Notes under the pieces: model-generated
The model's database searches: none
Seen by the model: the letters and a program-made list of their open reading frames with translations, nothing else
What the model was told of the DNA's origin: nothing
Position numbers and translations under genes: made by a program
NCBI RefSeq assembly: GCF_009647655.1
Contig: NZ_WJFD01000003.1
Location: forward strand, 744,001 to 808,000
Source of the DNA: Chitinophaga sp. SYP-B3965
Lineage (GTDB): Bacteria; Bacteroidota; Bacteroidia; Chitinophagales; Chitinophagaceae
DNA: 64,000 nt
Direction: 5' to 3'
Shown: positions 53,288 through 61,924 of the stretch, in pieces
How the letters are laid out: every line of letters begins with the position of its first letter
Position numbering within the stretch: the first letter of the stretch is position 1

Positions 53288-53308
53288 ATATTTTCAATAT
53301 AGAAATAA

Positions 53309-55396
53309 TCAACTCACACCACTTCCCGGTGCCACCGCATCATCAGGGTTCACAAAAACCAAACGCCCGTCTTTATCTTCTGCCATGAGGATCATCCCCT
53401 GGCTTTCAATCCCTTTCATCTTCCGAGGAGCCAGGTTAGCCACCAGCGTTACCTGTTTCCCTACAATATCTTCCGGTTTAAAATGCATGGCAATACCGGA
53501 AACCACCGTACGTGTTTCCGTACCAAGGTCTACCGTGAGTTTCAGTAACTTATCTGCTTTCGCTACTTTCTCTGCCGCAGTGATGGTACCCACTCTGAGA
53601 TCCAGTTTCGCGAAATCATCATATTGAATTTCTGCTTTTGCTTCTTTTACCGGGGGAGCGACTACCGGAGCAGCAGCAGCTTGTGCAGCAGCAGACTGCT
53701 GTAATCCTGCATGTAATTTTTCTACCTGTGCTTTCACCTGGTCATCTTCCACTTTCTTAAACAGCAATTCAGGCGGACGGAGAGAATAACCCACACTCAC
53801 CAGTTTCATGCTACCCGCATTCTCCCATTCCAGCATCTTTTCCACCACTTTTAGCATATGGCAGATCTTCTTTGCTGTGAAAGGCAGGAACGGATTGATA
53901 AATATGGCCAGATTAGCTGTTAATTGCAGGCAAACGTGCAGGCAATTATCAATAACTTCCTGATTTTGTGCTTGTAATTCAGGCGTTTTAGCCAGGATCC
54001 AGGGTTGTTTTTCCTGGAGATAACGATTCCCTTCCCGCGCCACATTCATCACTTCATTCAATGCATCCCGGAAACGGTAGTTCTCGATGGAATCGGAGAT
54101 CTTCGTTTTCGCTTCCTGCAACATCGTAAAGATGGCATCATCTGCCGCATCTTTTACGCCGGCATGCATAACGGGAACTTTCCCGCCGCAGAGCTTGTGC
54201 ATCAGCACCATGGTGCGGTTCACGAAGTTGCCGAGGTTAGCTACCAGTTCATTGTTATTACGATCCTGGAAATCCTTCCAGGTAAAGTCGTTGTCTTTTG
54301 TTTCCGGTGCGGTGGCGCAAAGCACATACCGCAGGATATCCTGCTGATCAGGGAAATCCTTGATATAATCATGTACCCAAACTGCCCAGTTACGGGAGGT
54401 GGATACTTTTTCTCCTTCAATGTTCAGGAATTCATTGGCAGGAACATTGTCCGGCACCACAAATCCGCCGTGCGCCTTGAGCATAGCGGGGAAAATGATA
54501 CAGTGGAACACAATGTTATCCTTTCCGATAAAATGTACCAGGCGGGTATCTTCCTTACACCAGTAATCAGCCCATTGGTCTGTTAATTCCTTGGTGGCGG
54601 AGATGTAACCGATAGGTGCATCAAACCATACATATAATACTTTCCCTTCTGCATCCTTCAATGGCACTTTGATGCCCCAGTTACTGTCACGCGTCATGGC
54701 CCTGCTGTGCAGGCCGCTATCCAGCCAGCTTTTACATTGACCGTACACATTATTCTTCCATTCCTTATGTCCTTCAATGATGTATTCTTTCAGCCAGGGT
54801 TCATAATTTTGGAGCGGCATGTACCAGTGTTTGGTTTTCTTTTTCACGGGCACAGCGTCACTGAGGGCGGAACGGGGATTGATCAGTTCTTCCGGGCTCA
54901 GGGAAGTACCGCAACGTTCACACTGGTCGCCATACGCTTTATCGTTACCGCAATTAGGGCAGGTGCCGATAATGTAGCGGTCTGCCAGGAACACTTGTTT
55001 TATTTCATCAAAGTATTGTTCGGACTCCTTTTCTTCAAAAAGGCCGTCCTTATACATTTTTAAGAAGAAATCAGCGGCGGTTTCGTGATGTACCTGGTTG
55101 GAAGTACGGGAAAATATATCGAAAGAGATGCCCATGGCATCAAAACTTTCCTTGATGATCTTGTGATATTTATCTACAATGTCCTGTGGGTTTACGTTCT
55201 CCTGCATTGCCTTGATGGTAATGGGAACGCCATGTTCATCAGTACCGCAAACGAATTTCACGTCTGTTTTTTTGGACCTTAAATACCGTACGTAAATATC
55301 AGCCGGCAGGTAACAACCCGCCAGGTGCCCAATGTGAACGGGGCCATTTGCGTAAGGTAAGGCGGCTGTAACCAGGTATCTGTTAAAATGTTTCAT
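53309..55396 (-). CDS. metG: Methionyl-tRNA synthetase
   Basis: A 695-residue class I synthetase: AALPYANGPVHIGHLAGCYL with the HIGH motif, a zinc knuckle (CPNCGNDKAYGDQCERCG, about 147-164), a KMSKS-type loop in GEKVSTSRNWAV, an anticodon-binding helical domain and a C-terminal EMAP/Trbp111-like tRNA-binding domain (LDLRVGTITAAEKVAKADKL). The open frame goes to 55504, but ATG 55396 (MKHFNRYLVTAALPYANG) is the true start, because a promoter -7 box and a palindrome lie between. It charges tRNA-Met. Confidence 0.97.
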   Translation of the reverse strand: MKHFNRYLVTAALPYANGPVHIGHLAGCYLPADIYVRYLRSKKTDVKFVCGTDEHGVPITIKAMQENVNPQDIVDKYHKIIKESFDAMGISFDIFSRTSNQVHHETAADFFLKMYKDGLFEEKESEQYFDEIKQVFLADRYIIGTCPNCGNDKAYGDQCERCGTSLSPEELINPRSALSDAVPVKKKTKHWYMPLQNYEPWLKEYIIEGHKEWKNNVYGQCKSWLDSGLHSRAMTRDSNWGIKVPLKDAEGKVLYVWFDAPIGYISATKELTDQWADYWCKEDTRLVHFIGKDNIVFHCIIFPAMLKAHGGFVVPDNVPANEFLNIEGEKVSTSRNWAVWVHDYIKDFPDQQDILRYVLCATAPETKDNDFTWKDFQDRNNNELVANLGNFVNRTMVLMHKLCGGKVPVMHAGVKDAADDAIFTMLQEAKTKISDSIENYRFRDALNEVMNVAREGNRYLQEKQPWILAKTPELQAQNQEVIDNCLHVCLQLTANLAIFINPFLPFTAKKICHMLKVVEKMLEWENAGSMKLVSVGYSLRPPELLFKKVEDDQVKAQVEKLHAGLQQSAAAQAAAAPVVAPPVKEAKAEIQYDDFAKLDLRVGTITAAEKVAKADKLLKLTVDLGTETRTVVSGIAMHFKPEDIVGKQVTLVANLAPRKMKGIESQGMILMAEDKDGRLVFVNPDDAVAPGSGVS

Positions 55397-55441
55397 ATTG
55401 CTTATATCCTTCCGGGAATTATCTTTACTTTGACCGGGTTT

Positions 55442-55459
55442 GGTATAGAATTCTATACC
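55442..55459. promoter_or_regulatory. Perfect 18-base palindrome in the metG leader
   Basis: GGTATAGAATTCTATACC is perfectly self-complementary. It lies 13 bases inside the metG -7 box (55472-55479) and 45 bases before ATG 55396, so it is in or at the start of the transcript and could be an operator. It is also about 38 bases before the divergent carboxypeptidase start. Confidence 0.6.
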
Positions 55460-55471
55460 GAAATCGGTCAG

Positions 55472-55505
55472 CAAAGGTAAACTAAAGCGCATTAGAATGA
55501 TCAAA
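55472..55505 (-). promoter_or_regulatory. Probable metG promoter
   Basis: On the minus strand TTTG (55502-55505) and TACCTTTG (55472-55479) are 22 bases apart, slightly more than the usual 19-21. It overlaps the first codons of the divergent carboxypeptidase gene. Confidence 0.5.
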
Positions 55506-56408
55506 ATTCCCCCCTATCTGAAAAAAGGCGACCTGATTGGTATCACCTGCCCCAGCAGCAAAATGGAACTCTACGCCGCCGAGTATGCCGCCAGTATTAT
55601 TGAATCCTGGGGGTTCAACGTACACCTGGGTATCACGGTGGGCACCAGCTTCCATAATTTCTCCGCACCGGACGAATTGCGACTGGAAGAATTGCAGGAC
55701 ATGATGGACGATAAAGAGATGAAAGCCATCATTTTCGGCCGCGGCGGATACGGTATGATCTGTATCCTGGACCGGCTGAATTTCTCCCAGTTCCGCAAAC
55801 ATCCCAAATGGCTCTGTGGTTATAGTGATATTACTGCGCTCCATGCGCATCTGTACCAACGTCATAACATTGCCAGCATCCATTCCACCATGTGCAGTGG
55901 CATCACACTTTCCACCCGGGATAATCCTTATGTAGGAAGCCTGAGGGAAACGCTCATGGGCAAACGTAATCAATATACCTGCAGTCCTCATGCAATGAAC
56001 CGGGAAGGTAAGGCCAAAGGCCCCCTCGTTGGCGGAAATCTCTCTCTGCTGGCTAATCTATCTGGTTCTGACAGCCAGATAGATACCAAAGGAAAGATCC
56101 TGGTGCTGGAAGATATCGGCGAATACCGTTATAACGTAGACCGGATGATGTATAACCTTAAAAGGGCCGGCTGGCTGGATAAACTGGCAGGCCTGGTGGT
56201 CGGTTCTTTCACAGATGCCCGTGAAATGGATACCCCTTTCGGCCAAACGGAATATGAGATCATCAATAACATGGTAAAGGAATATGATTATCCCGTATGT
56301 TTTAATTTCCCCGTAGGCCATCAGGAACAGAATTACGCCCTCAAACTAGGCGTGGATCATGAATTGAAAGTGGGTGGGAAAGAAGTGAAGTTGAAGGCTG
56401 TGGAATAA
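55497..56408 (+). CDS. LD-carboxypeptidase (peptidase family S66)
   Basis: A 303-residue cytoplasmic enzyme with PPYLKKGDLIGITCPSSKME at the start, the nucleophile Ser in IIFGRGGYGMICILD-CGYSDIT (GYSD context), IASIHSTMCSG, then GGNLSLLANLSG, and the catalytic Glu/His in VLEDIGEYRYNVDRM and FNFPVGHQEQNYALKLG. LdcA-type enzymes remove the terminal D-Ala from recycled murein tetrapeptide. It starts at ATG 55497 and is divergent from metG. Confidence 0.94.
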   Translation: MIKIPPYLKKGDLIGITCPSSKMELYAAEYAASIIESWGFNVHLGITVGTSFHNFSAPDELRLEELQDMMDDKEMKAIIFGRGGYGMICILDRLNFSQFRKHPKWLCGYSDITALHAHLYQRHNIASIHSTMCSGITLSTRDNPYVGSLRETLMGKRNQYTCSPHAMNREGKAKGPLVGGNLSLLANLSGSDSQIDTKGKILVLEDIGEYRYNVDRMMYNLKRAGWLDKLAGLVVGSFTDAREMDTPFGQTEYEIINNMVKEYDYPVCFNFPVGHQEQNYALKLGVDHELKVGGKEVKLKAVE

Positions 56409-56428
56409 ATGATTGTTAACCTTGTTGT

Positions 56429-56726
56429 CCCTGCTGCTGCGCAGCAGGGTTTGGGAGGGGGATATTTTTTTAAAAGGTTGCCGCAGTTGGCGTTCGCTGC
56501 AAAGCAGCATAACAAATTGCCGAAAGCAATATCTTCTAAAGCAAAATATCACCTGAAGCTGTTGAAGGCAGCAGCTTTCCATAGCAATCACTTAAACCTG
56601 CTGCTTCGCAGCATAACAAGCTGCCGAAGACAGTAACCCCCAAAGCAAAAGGACCACCCTAAAACTGCCTTCGGCAGCACCGCTGCCAAAGCAGGCCCCT
56701 TCTAAAAAGCCCGCCGCAGGCGCCTC
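56429..56726. repeat. Repeat-rich spacer with palindromic GCTGC...GCAGC units
   Basis: Two related direct-repeat units start at 56496 and 56600 (104 bases apart). Each starts with a small palindrome (GCTGCAAAGCAGC or GCTGCTTCGCAGC), continues CATAACAA(A/G)(T/C)TGCCGAA and then, after a variable stretch, AAAGCAAAA. A third palindrome without the rest, CTGCTGCGCAGCAG, is at 56434-56447, and a CTGCC/GGCAG hairpin is near 56666-56680. No reading frame looks real. It separates the carboxypeptidase gene from the convergent hydrolase gene. Confidence 0.7.
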
Positions 56727-57545
56727 TTATCGCTGCAACACAGAATCCAGCTTAGCATGGAACAGCGGATAGTCATTCAGGTTATTATGCCCTCCATCTT
56801 TAATGGTAACAAACTCATCTCCCTTCTTAAAAAACGCCTCCAGCTTTTTCCCGGACTCATACGGCACCGTATTATCATCCGTACCATGAAAAATGGTAAT
56901 GGGCGCGGCTACTTTAGGCAGGAATTCATTTGTAGGCAGTTTATAATCCAGCATCATCCCCACCGGGTAAATGGGCGCTGAAGAAAAAGCCACATCCTTC
57001 AGGCTATAATAAGGCGTTTCCAGTATCAGTCGCTTACAATCCCGCACAGAAGCCAGTTGCGCAGCAATCCCCGTTCCAATAGAACGTCCGTACAACACAA
57101 TCTGCCAGGGCGCAAAACGAGCACGCGCCACTTTATACATCAGCAAAGCATCTTCATATAAAGCAGCCTCTGTCAGCTCTCCTGTACTCTTCCCGAATTC
57201 CCGGTAGTCCAGTATCAGCACATCATAGCCATTGCGGGTAAAATTGGGCATCAGTTTCGCGTACCGGTTAATGTTTTTAGCATTACCATGAAAATACAAC
57301 ACCATCCCTCTCGGCCGGCCAGGCGCTTTGAACAGCACAGCGCTTAATTTCACTTTCTTATTAACGGGGATGAGTAATTCCTGGAAGGGGATATCAAATT
57401 TATACTGGTAATTAGCCGGTAATACTTCCGGGTGAAAGATGAGTTTATCCTGGATGAAATACAAGGCAATACCTCCCGCGAGATACAAGGCGATAGCCCA
57501 TATCGCAAATTTCTTAAAGTATTTCTTCACGTCTAACTTCTTCAT
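56727..57545 (-). CDS. Alpha/beta hydrolase, membrane-anchored (first of a tandem pair)
   Basis: A 272-residue protein with an N-terminal membrane helix (FAIWALALYLAGGIALYFI-like, about 13-30) and an alpha/beta-hydrolase domain: VLYFHGNAKN, LDYREFGKSTG, nucleophile in VLYGRSIGTGIA, Asp in IFHGTDDNTVPY and His in DGGHNNL. It resembles BEM46/YfhR-type hydrolases. It lies 11 bases after its paralogue. Substrate unknown. Confidence 0.92.
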   Translation of the reverse strand: MKKLDVKKYFKKFAIWAIALYLAGGIALYFIQDKLIFHPEVLPANYQYKFDIPFQELLIPVNKKVKLSAVLFKAPGRPRGMVLYFHGNAKNINRYAKLMPNFTRNGYDVLILDYREFGKSTGELTEAALYEDALLMYKVARARFAPWQIVLYGRSIGTGIAAQLASVRDCKRLILETPYYSLKDVAFSSAPIYPVGMMLDYKLPTNEFLPKVAAPITIFHGTDDNTVPYESGKKLEAFFKKGDEFVTIKDGGHNNLNDYPLFHAKLDSVLQR

Positions 57546-57556
57546 ATGGCGCTTCT

Positions 57557-58345
57557 TTATTCCTGCAGGATGTCTCTTATAAATGCATGATATTCAGGGA
57601 AAGAGGGTAAGTTATTATGCCGCCCGCCTTCTATCCTGATCAATGTGATCCTGCGCGGGTTCAGTTTTTGCAGGTGTTCACTATGGCGGACCGGGATCAG
57701 CCTGTCTTTGGTACCATGCAGGATGTACGTATGGCATTTCACCTTTTTGATCCAGAGGTCTGTTCTCAGGTGATACCTTAAAACCCAGCGCAGTGGCAGG
57801 ATAGGTAAGAATCTTTTCACTACACGGGCAAAACTGTAATAGGGTGCATCCAGGATCAGGTACCTGGGTGTATTATCACTGGCCAGCCTGGTGGCAAATC
57901 CACTTCCAATGCTGCGGCCATATACAAGGATGTGATTTTCCGGATGCATGGCGCACAGGGTATTGTACACAAACTGGGAATCATTCAGCAGATCAGCTTC
58001 CGTCCTTTTGCCGGTACTTTTCCCAAAACCCCTGTAGTCTACCATCAACACATCATACCCATAACGGGTAAAATCTTTCGCATATTTCCCCCATCCTTTA
58101 ATACTGCGGGAGTTACCATGGAAATAAAGGAGGATGCCTTTCGGCTTTTCCACCTTAAAATGTAATCCATTGATACGCACGCCGGGCGCCACTTCAAAGA
58201 ACAATTCCTCAAAAGGCTGATCATACCTGAACTCAAAATCAGGTTTCAGCTTTTCCGGTTTAAAGATAAACCGCTCCTGGATGAGGTAAGCTAATATCAT
58301 TAACAGGATGTACCCTGCAATGATGTATATGATAGTCGGGGACAT
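57557..58345 (-). CDS. Alpha/beta hydrolase, membrane-anchored (second of a tandem pair)
   Basis: A 262-residue paralogue of the preceding entry with the same plan: N-terminal membrane helix (about 3-20), LLYFHGNSRS, VDYRGFGKSTGKR, nucleophile in LVYGRSIGSGFA, Asp in ILHGTKDRLIPV and His in EGGRHNNLPSFPEYHAFI. Shared motifs in the same order show a tandem duplication that has since diverged. It is upstream in the operon, 27 bases after the ThiF-like gene end. Confidence 0.92.
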   Translation of the reverse strand: MSPTIIYIIAGYILLMILAYLIQERFIFKPEKLKPDFEFRYDQPFEELFFEVAPGVRINGLHFKVEKPKGILLYFHGNSRSIKGWGKYAKDFTRYGYDVLMVDYRGFGKSTGKRTEADLLNDSQFVYNTLCAMHPENHILVYGRSIGSGFATRLASDNTPRYLILDAPYYSFARVVKRFLPILPLRWVLRYHLRTDLWIKKVKCHTYILHGTKDRLIPVRHSEHLQKLNPRRITLIRIEGGRHNNLPSFPEYHAFIRDILQE

Positions 58346-58372
58346 GCTTGATCTTCCACATACTCCAAGGGC

Positions 58373-59179
58373 TTAGTCTTCCACATCCGGCACAATTTCC
58401 AGCCCATACTCCTCTGCTGTAAGCAAACCTCTCTCTTTCACTGCGGCCACACCAGCACGATCTGCATACAGGTCCGTCAACTCAAACTTCTGATGCAGAT
58501 AATTGAAGGTCTGCATTTTGCCTGCGAGGCCCGGAACACCCGCCAGGTATTTGATGATCTCATTCACGATCAGCAGCGCTGTGGCCCCATGTGTGGAACC
58601 TAACACCCCTGCATCAAAATTCCTGAAATCATCCACCAGCAACTCACTGCAACGGTAAGAAGCAGAACGCTCCCCACTGTCCAGCAACATATTAAAACCT
58701 CCCCACCAGGCTATCCAGTTATGTACTTCGCCTGTTACAAAAGGTTTATCCAGTTGCAGACAGGCATCATTCACAATGAGATGTGTAGCGCGGTGTTGGG
58801 AACAGTCTATGATCAGGTCAAAACCTTCAAACACCTGCTTAGCGTTTTCTGGTTTTATCTGTAAGAGGAAAGGATAATGTTTATTCCAGGGATTGAGCGA
58901 GAACAATCTGCTGGCCGCCATTTTAGCTTTGTGTTTGCGGAGGTCCTGCATGTTATACAGAGGCTGGCGGTGCAGGTCTTCTTCCAGAATCACTCCATAG
59001 TCCGCGATACCGATCACACCAACGCCAGCGGCGCTGAGATATTGGATCACCGGGCTGCCCAGCCCTCCTGCCCCGATCACCAGGATACGGGCAGTTTTTA
59101 ATTTCTCCTGCATATTGACTCCCATACCCGGTACGGCAATGGGATGTTTGTATCTTAACAATTCTTTTTCTGACAGCAT
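58373..59179 (-). CDS. ThiF/MoeB/HesA-family adenylyltransferase-like protein
   Basis: A 268-residue E1-like protein with the nucleotide-binding motif ARILVIGAGGLGSPVIQYLS, DYGVILEEDLHRQPLYN (Arg finger context), KAKMAASRLFSLNPWN and the Mg-binding Asp in LIIDCSQHRATHLIVNDACL. Of the zinc cysteines usual in MoeB/ThiF only SYRC remains, and no rhodanese domain follows. It probably adenylates the C-terminal glycine of a sulfur-carrier protein, but the missing cysteines make this less sure. No thiS, moaD or moaE gene is nearby. Confidence 0.82.
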   Translation of the reverse strand: MLSEKELLRYKHPIAVPGMGVNMQEKLKTARILVIGAGGLGSPVIQYLSAAGVGVIGIADYGVILEEDLHRQPLYNMQDLRKHKAKMAASRLFSLNPWNKHYPFLLQIKPENAKQVFEGFDLIIDCSQHRATHLIVNDACLQLDKPFVTGEVHNWIAWWGGFNMLLDSGERSASYRCSELLVDDFRNFDAGVLGSTHGATALLIVNEIIKYLAGVPGLAGKMQTFNYLHQKFELTDLYADRAGVAAVKERGLLTAEEYGLEIVPDVED

Positions 59180-59212
59180 TGTTTCTTTTACTGGTACAAA
59201 GATAGCTAGTTT

Positions 59213-60562
59213 TTAATCCTGCGGAAACTCCAATGTAAAGCGGGTTCCCTTCCCCAGTATACTTTCCACCCTGATCCTTCCCTTATGAGCATCCACGATC
59301 GCTTTCACATAACTCAATCCAAGCCCGAAACCTTTTACGTTATGTACATTTCCTGTATGTGCGCGATAGAATTTCTCGAAGATCCTGTTCACCGTATCCC
59401 TGCTCATTCCTATACCATTATCCGCGATGGAGATCACAAAGTTCTTACGCGTATTACCTGTGGTGATCTTTACTTCCAGGTTATCTTTCGAGTATTTGAT
59501 AGCGTTATCCAGCAGGTTGAAGATGAGGTTGGAGAAGTGTACTTCATCTGCTTTGATAATGGGCTGATGTGCATTTAACTGCAACTGCACTTTACCATTT
59601 TTCCCATCCAGTTGTAATTGCAGGTTCTCTACTGTACTGGAGATCAGCTGATGTACATCTATGGGTTGCAGGTTGAGTGACAGTTCATCCTTCTCTAACA
59701 AAGCAGATTGCAGGATAGATTCCACCTGTTTGTTCATCCGTTTGTTTTCTTCTTTAATGATGCCGGAGAAGTAACGGATCTTGTCTTTGTTGTCCATTAC
59801 TTTTTCATTCCCGATGGCATCAATAGCCAATGAAATAGTGGCCAAAGGTGTTTTCAGTTCATGCGTCATGTTGTTGATGAAATCCCCTTTTATTTCGGAG
59901 AGTTTCTTTTGCCCCAGCATGGTGCGGATAGTGAGGGCAAAAGCGGTTACAATGATCGCGGTGAACAATATCCCGCCTGAGATCATCCAGCCCATGTACT
60001 TAAACACTTTGAAACTGGTGGAAGGCACAAAAACGTAGAGCTGTCCTGACTCCGGCGTAATAATATTATAGGCCAGGGAGGCAATGAACTGATGATATAA
60101 TGCGGAGTCCTCACTGATCTTTTGAATGCGTTCCGAAAAACCGGGAGACACCAGCTGGTAGTAACCATTCTCCACGATACCGAATTCAAACACCGTATCC
60201 AGCTTCCTTTCCTTCATGGATTTCTTCAGCATCTCAGACACTTCCTTTGGGTCAAAAAGGCGGCTTACCGGCTCTGTGGGACGGAGAAGCCTGTCCCCGT
60301 TGATGGGCGGGAGGTTCAGGCTGGAGGAAGTACCTTCCCGTTTGAAGTTCTGTAGTTGAATGCGGCTGTTGATAGGCACAGCAAGCCTTTCCATCATTTC
60401 CTTGGCTACTGCGTCCACGGCTTCGGACGTCTTTTGCTCCTTCTCCTCTTTTTTGATGTGAGTGGCGCTATTGATCCAACTGTACTGAATATAGATGATC
60501 CCCAGCAGGGACAAGGTTATCAGTGCGATTATGATCGGAAATATCTTTCTAAGTGGCAACAT
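59213..60562 (-). CDS. Two-component sensor histidine kinase
   Basis: A 449-residue inner-membrane kinase from ATG 60562 (the frame extends to a TTG at 60595). Two membrane helices (about 5-22 and 172-194) flank a periplasmic sensor of about 145 residues. Then come a dimerisation domain with the phospho-His in MTHELKTPLATISLAID, and an ATPase domain with NLLDNAIKYSK, IADNGIGMS and GFGLGLSYVKAIV. The response regulator is not within this window's neighbourhood, so the pair is split or the regulator is encoded elsewhere. Signal unknown. Confidence 0.94.
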   Translation of the reverse strand: MLPLRKIFPIIIALITLSLLGIIYIQYSWINSATHIKKEEKEQKTSEAVDAVAKEMMERLAVPINSRIQLQNFKREGTSSSLNLPPINGDRLLRPTEPVSRLFDPKEVSEMLKKSMKERKLDTVFEFGIVENGYYQLVSPGFSERIQKISEDSALYHQFIASLAYNIITPESGQLYVFVPSTSFKVFKYMGWMISGGILFTAIIVTAFALTIRTMLGQKKLSEIKGDFINNMTHELKTPLATISLAIDAIGNEKVMDNKDKIRYFSGIIKEENKRMNKQVESILQSALLEKDELSLNLQPIDVHQLISSTVENLQLQLDGKNGKVQLQLNAHQPIIKADEVHFSNLIFNLLDNAIKYSKDNLEVKITTGNTRKNFVISIADNGIGMSRDTVNRIFEKFYRAHTGNVHNVKGFGLGLSYVKAIVDAHKGRIRVESILGKGTRFTLEFPQD

Positions 60563-60754
60563 GTCAGGTACAATATAAACGATAAATATAGGCAAAATCC
60601 ACCCCTTTCAAACTAATTGCTATAGCAACCATGATACAAAATTAAAACCCGGAAAGCCTTATCGGACGTAACACCTGATAAAAAACATTACTTTAACGTA
60701 ATTTTAACGGGGAATTATTACTGTAATTGCAGCCAGTTTCCATAACTTTGCATC

Positions 60755-60930
60755 GTTATCTGGTACCAAATTTGCTACGTAAGAGTTGTGATTTGCTTTC
60801 ATACTTTGATAACACATAAACAAGCTAATAAACTTTCTACATACATCGATGTGGATTCGTTCCATAAGCGATTTAGATTTTGGTTGATAAAATGGTAAGG
60901 GATCTGTCTAGGTCCCTTTTACTTTTTTAG
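60755..60930 (+). ncRNA. Candidate structured small RNA
   Basis: A -7 box TAACTTTG lies at 60743-60750 and a terminator at 60897-60924. Between them, the 5' segments TTATC (60756-60760) and ACCAAA (60765-60770) pair with GATAA (60886-60890) and TTTGGT (60879-60884) near the 3' end, closing a long structure. There is no reading frame. The layout (closed ends, open centre, own promoter and terminator) recalls 6S-like RNAs, but the sequence does not let me name a family. Confidence 0.4.
60897..60924 (+). terminator. Intrinsic terminator of the candidate RNA
   Basis: Stem AAGGGA / TCCCTT with a ten-base loop, followed by TTTTACTTTTTT on the plus strand. No protein gene on the plus strand precedes it, so it must end some other transcript. 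Confidence 0.75.
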
Positions 60931-61005
60931 CCCTTTCTTCTTCAAAAAATAACGTCCTGTTTGCATTTTGTTGGTTAAATTTGGTTAGAGCTTAAGGAAT
61001 TAGGT

Positions 61006-61557
61006 ATGGATACACTTGCGCCAGGCATATTGTTGATCGCGGACCCCTTTCTGAAAGATCCGAATTTCGCAAGAACAGTGATCCTGCTCTGCGAACATCA
61101 GGAAGAAGGGAGTTTTGGCTTTGTGGTGAACAAGCAGTTTGACCAGAAGCTGGACGATCTGATCTCCAATGTTTTCGTCCCCAACATCCCCGTTTTTCTT
61201 GGTGGCCCCGTTCAGATGGATACCATTCATTTTATTCACCAGATGCCTGACCTCATAGAGGGTGGGTTTGAAGTATTTCCCGGTATTTACTGGGGAGGGG
61301 ATTTTGACACCGTAGTGAACCTGGTGAATTCCCAGCAGTTAGACCTTCAGAAGATCAAGTTCTTCGTGGGTTATTCCGGTTGGAGCAGTGGTCAGTTGGA
61401 AGGGGAAATGAATGAAAAGAGCTGGATCCTTTCTTCTGTAAATACACCCATCCTGTTCCTGGAAGATGAACAGGAGATCTGGCGGCAGGCCTTGCGGCGA
61501 ATGGGGAATAATTTCGCCATGATGGCGAACTTTCCGATAGATCCTACATTGAATTAG
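61006..61557 (+). CDS. YqgE/AlgH-family protein
   Basis: A 183-residue protein with the family start APGILLIADPFLKDPNFART and VILLCEHQEEGSFGFVVNK, the central VFLGGPVQMDTIHFIH, and FVGYSGWSSGQLEGEM. The family is widespread and its molecular role is not established. It is monocistronic and convergent with atpC across a hairpin array. Confidence 0.95.
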   Translation: MDTLAPGILLIADPFLKDPNFARTVILLCEHQEEGSFGFVVNKQFDQKLDDLISNVFVPNIPVFLGGPVQMDTIHFIHQMPDLIEGGFEVFPGIYWGGDFDTVVNLVNSQQLDLQKIKFFVGYSGWSSGQLEGEMNEKSWILSSVNTPILFLEDEQEIWRQALRRMGNNFAMMANFPIDPTLN

Positions 61558-61561
61558 GTAT

Positions 61562-61893
61562 ATGCCTCCGGCATTTTTACAATACGCTAAAGCCGCCATC
61601 ATGGCGGCTTTAATATTTGAAAGGCCTGCTACAATTATTGGCGGCAAAGTCCCTATGGGGGTGTTTTTCTTTTAAATACAAAGCCACCACATGGTGGTTT
61701 TTCTTTAAACAAAACAGAAAGCCGCCGCAGGGCGGTTTTCTGTTTTAAAAGCGTCATCCGCAGCAGGGCAGTTTTTCCTTTCAAACAAATAATGAAAGCC
61801 GCCGTTTACCGGCGGCTCCCCATAATAAAAAGCCCCCCGCAGGGGAAACCTCTCAGCCTAAATACAAAACGGCCTCCGATCACTAGGAGGCCG
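61562..61893. repeat. Array of seven or more hairpins between yqgE and atpC
   Basis: Successive inverted repeats at 61562-61574, 61588-61612 (11-base perfect stem), 61681-61700, 61711-61746 (16-base stem with one G-T), 61797-61817 (8-base stem), about 61831-61847 and 61870-61893 (8-base perfect stem). Most share an A-rich 5' flank, AAGCCGCC-like arm and GGCGG-TTTT tail, like an intrinsic terminator copied repeatedly. No gene is present. Confidence 0.85.
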
Positions 61894-61924
61894 CTTCAAT
61901 ATAGTAAGCTTCTTAAACAGCGTT

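Larger units (their letters stand above)
60596..61005. other. Long spacer between histidine kinase and yqgE
   Basis: About 400 bases without a protein gene. The middle holds the candidate RNA described separately. TAAATTTG at 60976-60983 may be the yqgE -7 box, although no well-spaced TTTG precedes it. Confidence 0.5.

Noticed and set aside
60755..60930. Naming the candidate RNA as 6S RNA
   Set aside because: The closed-end layout fits, but I could not match conserved sequence features of any specific 6S family by eye.
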